Shown one piece after another: positions 1 through 11,436 of a stretch of 64,000 nucleotides of DNA. How positions within the stretch are numbered: position 1 is the first letter of the stretch; every line of letters starts with the position of its first letter. The notes under the pieces are model-generated. The model had not been told where the DNA came from. It was given only the letters and a program-made list of their open reading frames with translations, and ran no database searches. The stretch lies in NCBI GenBank assembly GCA_030765045.1, contig CM060965.1:65036787-65100786 (forward strand), given 5' to 3'. The position numbers and the translations under genes are program-made. This DNA comes from Tenodera sinensis (taxonomy: Eukaryota; Arthropoda; Insecta; Mantodea; Mantidae).

Positions 1-147
1 GATTTCTGAGGACATTCCCAGGAAATTCAAGATATACATTTTTGTCATACAATATCTGAAATATATGGCATTTTATTCAAAATCGTTAGAGCCGCTTTTT
101 ATTAAATCAAACACATACACACACGCGCGCGCCCGCACGCACGCACA

Positions 148-228
<81 letters not shown>

Positions 229-519
229 CTGTAAATATACACATAATAGAGAAGTATTCAATTAGACTAAGGTAGATAAAAACTTAGAGGTAAATAAAAG
301 TGTAAATGTTCAGAAAGAACATCACCAACAATATATACATGTATATAAAATGTAAATTGTATGTGAATGAATAAATAAATGCAAGCATGTAGTATTCCTA
401 CGGAATAGGGCATAGGGCATGCAATTAATTTAAAAAAAAAAAAAAAAAAACCACGAGCGCGCGCATACACAGAGGACCTTCTTTAGGCTTTTTTTTTTTT
501 TTTTTCTTGTTTTAGATTA
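1..519. repeat. (CA)n microsatellite and A/T-rich flank
   Basis: A dinucleotide CA tract occupies about 149-228, preceded by a degenerate CG/CA stretch from about 115. An A run lies near 431-450 and a T run near 489-506. No coding segment is seen here; open frames across the repeat are simple His-Thr or Val-Cys repeats. Confidence 0.9.
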
Positions 520-630
520 GGGGGTCCCAAAAATATTTCCGGTGAAATCTCGATATCGAATTTTAGGGTGAAATGCAATACTTCCCCTACTTGGAGTAGA
601 GGTACTTAGTAAAGAAAATAATATTTAAAT
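520..630 (-). repeat. Interspersed repeat family R, fragment
   Basis: Reverse-complement fragment of a repeat that recurs at 3636-4240, 10312-10640 and 49005-49470. Shared landmarks are a GTAGAG(A/G)AAGTAT-like start, then CCCA-AAATTCGATA and a CACCGG or CACTGAA step. No terminal repeats or target duplication could be defined. Confidence 0.6.
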
Positions 631-1000
631 GGGAAATGTCATCATATTTGCTGGAAAAGCGGTTGTTTGGCCTGTTATACTAATAGATAATGCTTGCTTG
701 GTAGATACTGTTGCCAGTCAAACTTAGCCGAACAGACTTGGACCTATCTGAAATTCCTTTGAGCTCCTGAATTCAATATGCGGATGCAAATATGATCCGT
801 TGGAACTCACCGCGCCGCTTCTCAAATGCGCAGGCTGAAGTCCTTACTAACTACAGGAAATTGAAGTTGGAACATCCTTAAAAATTCTCTTCCTAAAAAT
901 GGATTACACAGCATATACTAGCACCCTTTTATTTTGCTAAAATATTTAGTTAGTTTCTATTATACATTAATGCATTTTTCGCCAAGGGCGTGTTTGTACT
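631..1000. other. Unassigned 5' flank
   Basis: Moderately AT-rich single-copy-looking sequence upstream of the arrestin gene. I see no coding potential, RNA gene or recognisable repeat. Confidence 0.5.
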
Positions 1001-1231
1001 ATTTAGCGCGAGCTCTTCGACATTTTATTTTTGGTCAATGGCGACACTGATTCCGCTGGCTGCATGCGACTGTCTATCACGTGACAAGGAAGATGCCGCT
1101 AAATGCGTTTTGCGGTTAACGGCGGAAGTGATCGTATGGTTTAGTCAACATTGAACATCGTATCAGGATAGCAGTGGAACTCTGTGACTACATCATCCTA
1201 AATACGAATCTGGTTGCAATTGCGCCACAAA
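1001..1231 (+). promoter_or_regulatory. Putative promoter and 5' UTR of the arrestin gene
   Basis: GC-richer block directly upstream of coding exon 1. It contains an E-box in the context TCACGTGAC at about 1077-1085, close to MiT/TFE-type or USF-type sites. No clear TATA box is visible. An in-frame TAA at 1199-1201 closes the frame upstream, so the ATG at 1232 is the first possible start. The transcription start is not determined; promoter status is inferred from position. Confidence 0.4.
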
Positions 1232-1337
1232 ATGACCATGCAGATAACATTTGGACATAATAAAAGGGTATTTTACCCTGGTGAGGAAGTGAATGGCGCC
1301 GTCTCAGTGAATCTGAACACAGCAACAGATATTTCAA
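1232..1337 (+). CDS. Arrestin domain-containing protein, exon 1
   Basis: First coding exon of an alpha-arrestin. The start chosen is the ATG at 1232 (A at -3, in-frame stop upstream); a second ATG follows two codons later. Translation gives the N-terminal arrestin strand with the family signature VFYPGEEVNGAVSVNL, matching the usual 'G-x-x-Y-x-P-G-x-x-V-x-G-x-V' pattern. It ends in phase 1 at a GTAAGA donor. Spliced with the exons at 1420, 30014, 32977, 36917, 39385 and 54628 it gives one continuous frame of 361 residues plus stop. Alpha-arrestins are cytosolic adaptors, generally linking membrane cargo to ubiquitin ligases and endosomal sorting; that role is family knowledge. Intron 1 is only 82 bp, in contrast to the 28 kb intron 2. 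Confidence 0.88.
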
Positions 1338-1419
1338 GTAAGAATATTATATATCACTTAGTATTTAAAACAGTTTTCAACATTTCGCAAGTTATAATTA
1401 TGCACTGTTTATATCGTAG

Positions 1420-1536
1420 GTGTTCTGGTTTGTTTTACGGGGTATGCACATGTGCACAAGAAAAGGTCTGGTGACAAGGAGAAGATTAAAAGTGAGATAT
1501 ATTTTGATGAAGTAATTACGCTTTTTCCCCCTTCAG
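1420..1536 (+). CDS. Arrestin domain-containing protein, exon 2
   Basis: Begins after a TCGTAG acceptor and completes the split codon from exon 1. It encodes VLVCFTGYAHVHKKRSGDKE and then a short acidic segment ending FDEVITLFPPS. This is the family's beta-strand 'F-x-G-x-A-x-x-H/W' plus the loop before the glycine-containing 'AGxFxFPF' stretch in exon 3. It ends in phase 1 at a GTATGT donor. The acceptor has a weak pyrimidine tract, but the reading frame and homology support it strongly. Residues 37-75 approximately of the product. Confidence 0.85.
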
Positions 1537-3635
1537 GTATGTTATCTATAATTTAATTTTACAATCTTAGATGTTTACGCTGTTGTTGTTCGCCACTTAT
1601 GTTAAATAAGCACGCGACAATGAAGGTAGTTCATAATTTTATTTGTAAATAGGTTATGAGACATTGCCTTACATGCTCAATAGTTTAATTGATTAAAAAT
1701 GTTTACATAAAAGAGTTGGTGTGATGCTCACGGGAGATGTCTGTCTTCCCGCTAATCTAAAAGCTACAACTATTGAACGTTTAGTGAATCGTTTCATACA
1801 AAATTACACACATGTAACACCAATGTGGGCATGCCCTATCCAGATAGTAATAAATGGTTTTCTTTACCGCTAATTCGTAATTGAAAACATTGCTTATAAT
1901 TTTAAGGCATATTCTCTGATTTTGCCCACTTTTCAACGTGTTTTATAGATGTAGCGTACTTCATTCCAGAAATTAATTAGCTAAATTAAAAATAACCCCC
2001 TGAACCGCACAGGGCTATTACATTTTCCCTTTAAAAACGCGAATATTTTATAACAGTGTAAAATAAGGTTTAAAAATTCACAATAGGAGTAATAAATTTT
2101 GACATGGTTAAATAATGTACACAATAATGTAAGTTGAAATAATGCATTAACAACAGCTGCTCCAAAGGCAAACAGTCGCCTGAAAATACGTTGGGGCGTC
2201 AAAATAAAAATAATTAAGTTGACTCCAATTAAGGATTTGCATGTATTAATGTATCAGAGATTTTACAAAAACTAAATTAATGGAGCAGAAACAACTCATT
2301 ACTTCTGACAGACCATTTTGTAAAATTTTTGCCTGGTGTTTATTTATTAATTTATGGAGTTATTCTTTCGATAAAAGGCCACAATTTCAGCAAAAGCAAC
2401 AGTGAGACATTAAAGCAACAGGAGTAACATTCATTATTAAGTCTGCAGCACCAGGGCACTTCTTAGGGATTCTTTAGCTGTTTATCCAAACACTGAAACT
2501 TTAAACGTATGAACAATGTAGTGCATTCCATTGATGATTTTACAGTAATTAGAGTTTAGGTATGTTTCTAGAGTTATAATTACGTAAATTAAATATATCA
2601 GAGAAGTTTATGCATGCTATTCTCTATTTAACAAACATGTGTCTCCTGAGTAAATTGTGTGTATGCTACTATAATAGGACATTTATCACGTGCCCTCCCC
2701 TATTTTGGAACCACCTTTGTGCACGGATGGCACCTTATTATTACGTTTCCATGGCAAATTCAACAAGTACTGAGTACATTCCCACTTCCGCATTTCTATG
2801 TGGAATTCAATCCGGAAATGAGATCGCTTTGGATACATGCAAGGCTCAAACAAATAATCCAAGCGTATATGAGGAGCGTTTTTCAAAACTCGATAGATTC
2901 ACAAAATGCGTTTCTGAGAAAAAGTGTTTTTTCTATTTATTGGTTAGCACAGAAACTATATTAATCATTCAATTCTCCTTCCTGATACTGTCTCATTGAA
3001 TGTGAAAACAAATAGCATAGTTTAACTAGTGCAAATTTGGGGTTTGAAAATGCAGTTTTTTTTTGTTTTTTTTCTCTTTTTTTTTTCTTTTTTCTTCTCT
3101 CTCCCAGAAACCGATAGATGCTGATTAACTTTTGTGCGTGAGCAAGAAATTAACACATGAAGTTTTGTTATTATTGTCATTTATTGTTTTTGTTGCTTTT
3201 TATTTGCGTATTTATTACTTTTTTTATTTATTTTCACCTTTGTGTAATACATAATGTACTATACAACCAACATATTCATGTTTATAAGGATATATATTGA
3301 AGGCCACGGTATAACGCCCGAAAACAAATCGGGTTACACTCAATGCCAGGAGGTTAACATAAACTTAGCTGTAACGTATCTTATAAACATTAGATATGTA
3401 CGGAGAGGTGATAACACCGCTATTTATTATTATCCGAAGCTCCAGCTGTAAATATTTCCAACACTTAGTGCATAGTCAACACACGGGTTTGTAATAAATA
3501 GGGGGTGGTGGAAGTCGGATATAACCAAACACTTTCGTCAGAAGATATGCTTGGTAACGTATAAATGAGCACCATGTTCGAAAATGGCTAATGGAACGCA
3601 TGCTGACACAAATTGTGTTTTATACGTTGCAAATT
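1537..3635. other. Start of intron 2, no gene recognised
   Basis: AT-rich intronic sequence. A T-rich low-complexity tract lies at about 3056-3110. Open frames near 2610-2999 on both strands have no recognisable domain and overlap one another; I do not call them. Confidence 0.5.
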
Positions 3636-4240
3636 TTACTTTTTCCACCACTTACTAATAGTACATAGGTAGAGAAAGTATCACATATCACCCAAAAATT
3701 AGATACTAAGATTCCACTGGAGATACACGTTTCGAGGTCTGATTTTGAAAAGAAAAGCATTTTATTTTCTCTACCACGTTCACATGTGGTATGTAGAGAA
3801 AGTATTGCATTTCACCCAAAAATTCGATACCGAAATTTCACTGAAAATAGGCGTTATGCGGTCCTCAGAACAAAAAAGGAACAATTTAGGGAAAGATCCG
3901 TGTATCAATGAACAGTGTAACTAAAACCAAAGCCGTTAAAATACCAACCTTGGCAGTGATGTTTGTCTCTCACGGATGGAACACGAAGATTTTCACGAAA
4001 ATCTACCCACCCCAAACTTTCTTTTACATGGAAAAAATTCAGAAGATGTTGATTTTCTTAAAAACGGCAGTAACGATTTTGATTAAAAGACTATGTGTTT
4101 AATTTATTTTATGACATAAAATATACCTATATCTTATATTTTCTGGAATAGCTTCTGAAGTCGTCCTTGTTCTGTATGACCTTTGTATAACTGCTACACC
4201 GTAAGAGATGGACAAGATCTTGAATGTAGATCCCGTTGAA
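3636..4240 (+). repeat. Interspersed repeat family R, two units
   Basis: A short unit (about 3636-3760) followed by a longer one (3761-4240). Both begin near a GTAGAGAAAGTAT-type motif and run into a CACCCAAAAATT step. The longer unit shares with 10312-10640 and 49005-49470 the segment from AAAGATCCG through ACACGAAGATTTT. A short internal inversion TACCACGT...ACATGTGGTA occurs near 3771-3791. Mobility class is unknown. Confidence 0.6.
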
Positions 4241-4552
4241 CAATTGTGTGATTTTTTTCCAAATATGCACTTACGCTTTTCTCATGGAAAGTGACGTCTT
4301 TCATAATCCTGGCCATGCAAAAAGAAGGGAATATCAAAGTCATTATATAACGACAGCTCTTAAAACCTTTGACGGTCGCTTAAGCCTACTGTTCTCCAAT
4401 TCCCATTTACATTTAAGGAAATGTGTAATAAAACTATTTTCACAAACTCTTATCTGGACTACCACAAATCAGATTAAATAACAGGCGTTTTTAACCCATT
4501 AACAGCCATATTATTTTTTTTCTGAAAATAAATTGAAATTTGAATATTATGT

Positions 4553-4835
4553 CCTATGAGAGGTAGAACTGGAACTTAAAAATTCAGTGCCACAACTCAG
4601 ATTTGAACCACAGACCTTCCGCTTACCGGGCGGCTGCTCTAACCACTGAGCTATTGTGACAAACTGCCAGAATGGCATTAAATTCTCAAACCAGTTCGTA
4701 TTTCTCCTGGTAAACCACAAAGGCAGTCTCACATCAGAGACAAATTACCCCAATGGTGGCTTACTATTGTAAGTACTTTATATCCCAGGATTAAATAACC
4801 TTCAGATGGTAATTATTATTTATTTATGCCAACAA
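4553..4835 (-). repeat. SINE-like repeat S1 with tRNA-like module
   Basis: Minus-strand copy of a repeat found at least six times in the window. It contains a tRNA-like core: an A-box-like TAGCTCAGTGGTTAGAGC and a B-box-like GGTTCAAATC about 30 bp later, followed by a tail GAATTTTTAAGTTCCAGTTC. The tRNA-like core sits inside the repeat rather than at its end, because about 110 bp precede it. Confidence 0.7.
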
Positions 4836-4839
4836 ACTT

Positions 4840-5040
4840 ACTGTTGGTGTGAGAGGTAAAACTGGAACTTACAAATTCAATGCCACAACTGGTAAGCGGA
4901 AGGTCTGTGGTTCAAATCCCAGTTGTGGCATTGAATTTTTAAGTTCCAGTTCTACCTCTCAAACTTTGCCCACACACGGCTTGTGTGTTTAAAAAACACC
5001 AACAGTAAGTTTGTTGGCATAAATAAATAATAATTACTGT
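4840..5040. repeat. Palindromic S1 repeat tail
   Basis: Two S1 tails arranged head to head around a single B-box segment near 4893-4918. The sequence reading out from the centre is the S1 tail in both directions, and both ends carry GCCAACAAACTTACTGTTGG or its complement. It forms an inverted repeat of roughly 65-80 bp arms. Confidence 0.7.
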
Positions 5041-5090
5041 TGGTGTTTTTAAACACACAATTTTGCTTATTAGTGTATACATATTTATGA

Positions 5091-5136
5091 GATGATGATG
5101 ATGATGATAATAATAATAATAATAGTAATAGTAATA

Positions 5137-5191
<55 letters not shown>
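5091..5191. repeat. (ATG)n / (TAA)n trinucleotide microsatellite
   Basis: GAT/ATG repeats at about 5091-5106 merge into an imperfect TAA tract to about 5190. It abuts the palindromic S1 copy, a common position for SINE-associated microsatellites. Confidence 0.9.
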
Positions 5192-5192
<1 letters not shown>

Positions 5193-6640
5193 ATATTCGC
5201 TCCAAAATTCTTGCACTGTACAGTTATTGCCACATGCAACGTCAGTATTGCACAATAGCCTCCATTCTGTATCTGTTTGTTGGATTTCTTCTGCTTTCAC
5301 CAAATTACGAAACCGAGAACTGAACTGTTTGGATTTCAGCTGGTTCTAACATTTCCAACATTGTAAGAAGAGGATCACTTAATGAAAAACGACTTAGTAT
5401 GTCGCGAATTGACTCAACTTAAAAATCAACACAGCATAATTTGAAAACTTGTACATATTTGTCGGGCAGGGATGATTTTGTCAGATATTTGAACTTTGGC
5501 ACCAAAGTACATGTTCTCCACAGGAAGAAATACTTTTGGATCCCTGTATTCTACTGTGTCTATTTCAGTGGAATTCAAATGTTCAGGTTTAATGTAGCAG
5601 TCAAGGATAGTTCGCAATGCAGAAACAGCAGATGTGGTATACTGATTATGTATACAGGTGATTATATTAATCTTTTGTTGTTATACACGAGGGAAATGCC
5701 TTGCCTGAAAATCTTTTTCGGAAGAGCGAATTAAATGATGTTAAGGAAAATAACATTTAAAAATAAAAGATACATTATAAGCAGGAGATTTTGAAGTGCG
5801 TTCAGGTTTTAGCAGTAGATTAGTAGATATGCAAAAGAGCAGATCTCCTGCAAAATCAGTAGAGCTGGCAACCCTGCTCTCGATGCCTGGATACCGCAGC
5901 GCTGCCAGCAATAGCGTCGATATTATTGTACAGCGCACAGCCTAGCGAGAAACTCTGGGTGAAAATAAAATAAAAGAACCCTTGTAATTAATAAATATGT
6001 GCGGACGGCACAGTGTAAATATAAATTGTACATTGTATTTTCTTATTCGTATTTTTGTATACAAGAACACGACTTTCTGAATCACGAATATCACCAACAT
6101 TATTTTATAACAATGTGGATTTTGCATTGTATTTTACTTTTATGACATGGTCCAAAACAGGTAATACACAGTGTAATATAGTTTTTTTTACAAGATGAAT
6201 GCTGTTTTCCTTTGCAGTTTTCCATTTGGCATCTTCTTTGTCTTGTTTACTTCTGTGATTCTTATTGTCATAACGAACAGCTACTGGTTGGCTTATCTTC
6301 CTTCCGAGCACTAGCCTTGGATATGTTCCTCAATGCAGATTTGTCTCCTAATATCCCTGAGTGACTGGTCTATCCAGAGAATTTGCCATCTTATAAATTA
6401 TCCAGTCATTCACAATTCTCATGTCGAGCATTCTTGTAAACCAATATCATTTCTTTCCTTATGTTTAAACGTAAACACTAACCAGTCATGCTTGTCAACT
6501 CCCCCCACGTTAGTGTTATAGTTCTTTATTACATGCGGTTGTGGAACTAGAATTCTCTTACCTTCAATAAAACGTGTAAAAATTTGTCCTTAGAGAAACA
6601 GGATCCTTGAAGTTTCCCTCCTGAAATCTCACTTATAACT
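5192..6640. other. Intron 2 segment without recognised features
   Basis: AT-rich sequence with short open frames on both strands and no recognisable protein motif, RNA gene or terminal repeat. Confidence 0.45.
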
Positions 6641-7736
6641 AGGGCCCGGATTCTTAGTTTTTTAACTATTTTATTCCTTGGTAGTTAACTGCAGTGGTTT
6701 AATTTAATTATCTGTTTGATGATCATTGAAGCCAAATACTTGCATCTTATAAAACCTAAAAATGGCTAAATGAGACTTCAAAACCTAAAAGAGGTTAAGT
6801 CTCCTATTTATTTTAAAATTAAAAAAAAAAAAAAAAAAAACTTTATTTTAAAATGGGAAAATGAGATGTTTATGAAATTGTGAATGAACTTTGACTGTTA
6901 CATCTTTGCTACGTCTTTTTGCTTATGTATGCTTAGAGGAGTAGTGACAGCAATGCAAGAGGCAACTGACTTGTATTTAGCTGTGTGGGACCAAGCTCTG
7001 TATTGTTGCAAGCAAGGAATGCGGGGATTGTTGTCGAGGGGAAAGGGGTCATTAGAAGAACCCGCCATAAACTCAAATCAATCAGTTTAAAAACAGTATC
7101 CGTTGTGTTCAGTCGACTATCGTGTATTGTTAATAAATACAATTACTACATCGTTAGAAGTCAATTTTTCGTTAGATTAAGCAGGTAATTTAAGGAGCCA
7201 GTGTCTGCCTGAAGTCAGCTGATCTCGAAGGTGGTTGATTCGTCAGTGGATAGGTAACGATCCAAACTTCACCAGAAATGGCAAAGTAATATTTTGCCAA
7301 ATCTGCCAAAAGCGAAAGAAACCATGCCGACAGACACAAAAGCTTGATCACCTTCAATACTGCACAGTATTCAGTCGCAATAAGCGGCTAGGTGCTGTGT
7401 AGATAAACATACCGTGCAGGAGAACCTGTACGACCTGTTCTCGAATGCTGGAATGCAGGCAAGATTAAACACCTGTTATAATGCACATAGCGTGTAAACT
7501 ATAATTTTATTTACGTATTTTCCAGGTGTCCTCTGGCCAAAAATCGCATTTTGAGCAGCACAAAGGATCTACAGGACATACCAGCAACATTGCTATAAAA
7601 AGAGGACAATTAATAATAAAATTAATAAACAATAATAATATAAAAACTATTTCAGAAGGTTAAAGAACTAAAAAAACTTTTTAAGATACAAAAATAACTA
7701 AAAAGCTAATTTTAAGAACCTAAAAATCCGGGCCCT
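6641..7736. mobile_element. TIR DNA transposon, MULE-like (10-bp TSD)
   Basis: Both ends carry the inverted repeat AGGGCCCGGATTYTTAG, and the element is flanked by an exact 10-bp duplication ACTTATAACT (6631-6640 and 7737-7746). A 9-10 bp duplication is typical of Mutator-like elements. Inside, near 7250-7400 on the + strand, one frame reads NDPNFTRNGKVIFCQICQ followed by basic residues and a stop: a relic Cys-x2-Cys zinc finger like those at the N-terminus of CGGBP1/hAT-type proteins. An A-rich run sits at about 6818-6840. There is no intact transposase, so the copy is non-autonomous. Confidence 0.75.
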
Positions 7737-8011
7737 ACTTATAACTGGCTGGTAATAACTGGAATTAAACTCTCAATAATAACAGTAACACTGATACAGA
7801 TAATGAAATAAAAATTGTTGAAATAAACAGTTAACTTACAAGATAAATCATGTGTAAATATGCACATTAGGCCAGTGTCATCATTTGAAGACGTCATTTT
7901 TATCATCATTTTTGCATATAAGATTCTTGAATATAAGGTTTAGTCCGTTCCTTTAACTTTGTTAACAAGTACACGTGGGTATAATTTAAATTTGACAACC
8001 ATGAAACTGAT

Positions 8012-8325
8012 TAGAGGGGGAATCAGGACTGAAAAATTCAATGCCATAGCCGGGATTTGAACCACGGATTTTCCGCTTACCGAGCGGCTGCTTTAACCAC
8101 TAAGCTACGACACAATTCCCCAGCCGATTCGTACTTTTTCCCGGTTAGACCACAAGGGAATCTCACATTAGAGATATGTAAATACCCCAAGGGCGACTTA
8201 CAATTGTAAGTACTTCATGTCCCAGGTTTAAGTAACCTTTAGATGGTAATTATCACATTGCCCACACACGGCTTGTGTGCTTTAAAACACCAGCAGTAAT
8301 TTGTTGGCATAAATAAATGATTATT
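8012..8325 (-). repeat. SINE-like repeat S1
   Basis: Minus-strand S1 copy with the full order of blocks: tail GGACTGAAAAATTCAATGCC, tRNA-like core (complement of the A and B boxes, about 8050-8110), and the 5' part ending in ACCCCAAGGGCGACTTACAA. It finishes with TGTTGGCATAAATAAATGAT. Confidence 0.7.
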
Positions 8326-8330
8326 TTATT

Positions 8331-9060
8331 TTTATTGCACTGCTGCATCGGAGTACGAATACAGATTTCCTTTGTTGCCAATTATAAGATATAAGAATCA
8401 AGAGTGAGTAGAGAAAGGTATGTGAGTGAATACAGCAGCTTTTCTTATTTTTGGGGGGGAGGGGGCGTCATCTAAAGAAAACGGAAATTCAAAGCTATCA
8501 CATATCGACCGGCTTGATATGTAATAAACGAAGAGTTCAATAAATCCGGCCAGGCCAAACCACCCTTTTCATGGGAAATTTGTGGTTGCTTTTTATTTCT
8601 CAAAATGAATGTAACAATTTAGATTGAAGTGTAACCATTAAACGTAAGCATATATTTAAATGTGATGCATTTTTCTGACGCCTTTCATGTGCAAGTTTTT
8701 ACTTCGATGATTTCTAATATTAATTCAAATTTCAAGACAAAACTATTTCCTTCCTAATATCTTCCCAGTACATAACCATGAAGTATGTTTTTCTACGCCT
8801 AAAGTTGTATTCATTACTTCCCTACCCAGCGCTTTCTCTTTTTTCTCTCAAAAGAAGGATGCTTGTCCTAACGGTGCTTTTATCATTTCAAGCAGCTGTG
8901 CCGCTGAAGTGTCATAAAACTTTCTGGCCTAGACAAGGCCGATACCCACACCCTCTTTCGCTTTCCTCAGGCCTGAACTTGTTGGGAATTGGGGACAAAG
9001 AAGTGCACAGAATTAACTCACATCAGCGGCGGCTCGAGACTCGCCAATTTGGGTGGATGG
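8331..9060. other. Intron 2 segment without recognised features
   Basis: Includes a G run near 8450-8465. An open frame at 8778-9065 has no recognised domain and is not called. Confidence 0.4.
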
Positions 9061-9067
9061 CATAATA

Positions 9068-10097
9068 ACGGGTCATGCAAAAGACTGTGAACCGGCTGCG
9101 CTGTGTTTTGTCTGTACGGGTCCTCTCCGCTCGTCGCTGACTACATCTGTCTTAAAACAGCGCGGATAAAACCATACAGTATTTTCAAAACTACTTTTAA
9201 AGGCTTTACTTACCAATATAATTATAGCAGATGCTGAAACTGGCCACCGTCGTTGTTCATACATTTTCAGCACTTCTTTAGGAAATTGGCCATCACTCGC
9301 CGTAGTTCACGTTGAGAAATGCTGGCAGTTTCCTGACGGATATTTTGTTTTAATTCTTCCAGGGTGTGTGGGTTAGTCTTGTACACTTTATGCCTTAAGT
9401 TACTCCAGAGATAGAAATCGCAGGAGGTTAGGTCGGGGGACCGAGGGGGCCACAAATTTCTACTAAAAATTCTGTCCTGAAACATACTTTCAATTATTTT
9501 CATCCAAAGATCGGCTGTATGAGCTGTTGCGGAGGCTTGTTGAAAAAAGGTAAAATCACCCTCCCTGTCGGTTAATTCTCTTTTAAAAGGGCGCAAGATT
9601 GTATTCACGTATATACGGGCGTCAACTGTTGTCTCGAAAAAATTGTGCCTGTAACTCTTTTTCCACTAATGGCGCACCATACGGCAATTTTTTCGTCATC
9701 AAGGGGTATTTCATGAACAGTATTAGGTTTCTCAGAGCTCCAATAACGGTTATTTTGTATACACTCGTCCATGAAAAATTTTAAATGGAAATCTTTCTGC
9801 AAATCGTACGTTATCTTGGCGGACTGACTGTTAACAAATACGAATCATAAATACACGCCGTGCAGTAGAAAACAAATGCTGAGCCATAATGCACTTTGTA
9901 ACTAAATACAGGACTAAATATTAAAGCACAATGCACCTGCACGATATCGCGTCAGTTCAATAATGATTGTGAACAGAGCAGAGTAAAACAAGTGATGCTC
10001 GTGACCTTGTGTATATCAGCTGCTGTTATGGTGTTTCCGCGTGCGCAGTGGAAAAACCGCGTAGCGGTTCACATGTATTTGGATCTCTATATATTTT
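9068..10097 (-). mobile_element. Decayed IS630/Tc1-type transposon, copy 1
   Basis: Minus-strand transposase remnant in at least two frames. The upstream piece (9802 to about 9605) reads FHLKFFMDECIQNNRYW, carrying the first Asp. The downstream piece (9608 to 9267) has FFQQASATAHTADLWM and WPPRSPDLTSCDFYLW, the conserved C-terminal part of DD34D transposases. The second catalytic Asp is replaced (FQQA in place of the usual QQD), and a frameshift separates the two pieces. The same repeat recurs at 12448-13243 and, as a short fragment, at 27955-28085. Element ends are inferred from the alignment of copies 1 and 2. Confidence 0.75.
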
Positions 10098-10311
10098 CAG
10101 AAACAGCACGTTTTACGTGACAGTTAGTTCCGAATTTCATCAAAAAATATTTTAAAAAAACAAACCAAATAGAGCGAAAGATTGCTGTGCATAACCTTCA
10201 ACCTGTGCATTAAATGCTATCCATTTTAATACCTAAACATTAGGTATGAAAGATCACCAGCATCACAGACCAGCATTCATTACCGAACAGGAATAACAGA
10301 ATAACGCATTT

Positions 10312-10640
10312 TTACTTTCTCTACTACGTATAGTAAGTAGAGGAAGTATTGTATTCCATCCAGAAATTCGATGCAGTGATGTCACCGGAAGTATATGTTT
10401 TTAGGCCCCTCTGAATAAAAAGAAAAGCACTTTTAGAAAAAGATCCGTCCGTCTGTCAGTATGTGGACAGCATAACTCAAAAACGAAAAGTGGGTTAAAA
10501 ACCAAAGTTTGTATTCAAGTTTAATATCTTTTAAGGATGCGACACGAAGATTTTGAAGAAAATTCCTCCACCCTAAACTACCAATACATGACAAATTTTT
10601 CGAAAATGTCATATGTTTAAGATATTCTTATGCCAAATGA
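10312..10640 (+). repeat. Interspersed repeat family R
   Basis: Same repeat as at 3761-4240 and 49005-49470: CTCTACTACGTATAGTAAGT start, AAATTCGATGCAGTGATG, AGATCCGTCC and GACACGAAGATTTTGAA landmarks in the same order. Non-coding. Confidence 0.6.
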
Positions 10641-11436
10641 AATCGGTTGCCATATGAGAATTCTCGTACGCACATGAGAACTCAACTTTTTGTACGATGC
10701 ATGAACAGAACCTCCACTCGTACGCATAATACGGGAATTTCAATAATTATCTTTTTTTTTCTTCAATATATTTAAAAATAAAACGTTAATAATAATAACG
10801 TCGTTTGTCGTTTGTTTATCGACGGATTGGGCTCTTATCTGTTGTAGAAGTATTGTTGAACTGTTGCACGGAGTTATAGGCTCAGTTCGGAAGATCTTTT
10901 CCTTTGATATAACACCTGCGTGTCAGGTTCACGTGTAAATGATTGTTTTCAGTCTATCTATTGAAACAGATAGCATATTGTTGCTGAAAACAAAAGCAAT
11001 ATGCAATGTAAAAAAAGTGGATTAATTACCCAGCTCTTTAAACGTGATAAAGTTAATACTAATACCGGTGATATTACAAGATTCGATAAGTGAAAATGGT
11101 GATGATGCAATCGCGGAAGTGGAGTATTTTCCTTTTAATGAGGGGAGAATTAATGAAGTTTCAAGCCATGACGAAAGTTAATTTATGGCATCAAAAAGTG
11201 ACCGTGGCCACGAGAAAGAGTTAGCCACGATTGCCATGTATACGATAGGAAATAACTTAAACCTCCTGACAGAAGAATCGACCATGGTTAATATTTACTA
11301 CTACTAACGAAAAAGATGCAATGTTGTGCAGTGCTTGCATTAAATATTCTCAGCAGAACTTCATCCTTAGTGATTTACCTTAGTCGGGAGGCGTATAGCA
11401 AAGAAGAATAAGAACTACACAGGAGAATCCCAATAA
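10641..11436. other. Intron 2 segment without recognised features
   Basis: No open frame of interest. A short inverted motif around CGTACGCA/TCGTACGCAT occurs near 10667-10732. Confidence 0.4.

Noticed and set aside
65..265. Open frames over the CA repeat (His-Thr / Val-Cys repeats)
   Set aside because: Pure dinucleotide repeat read in two strands; no gene signal.
2610..2999. Overlapping plus and minus frames of 66-129 codons
   Set aside because: No recognisable domain; intronic position in the arrestin gene.
4939..5349. Poly-Ile, poly-Tyr, poly-Leu and poly-Asn open frames
   Set aside because: All are readings of one TAA microsatellite.
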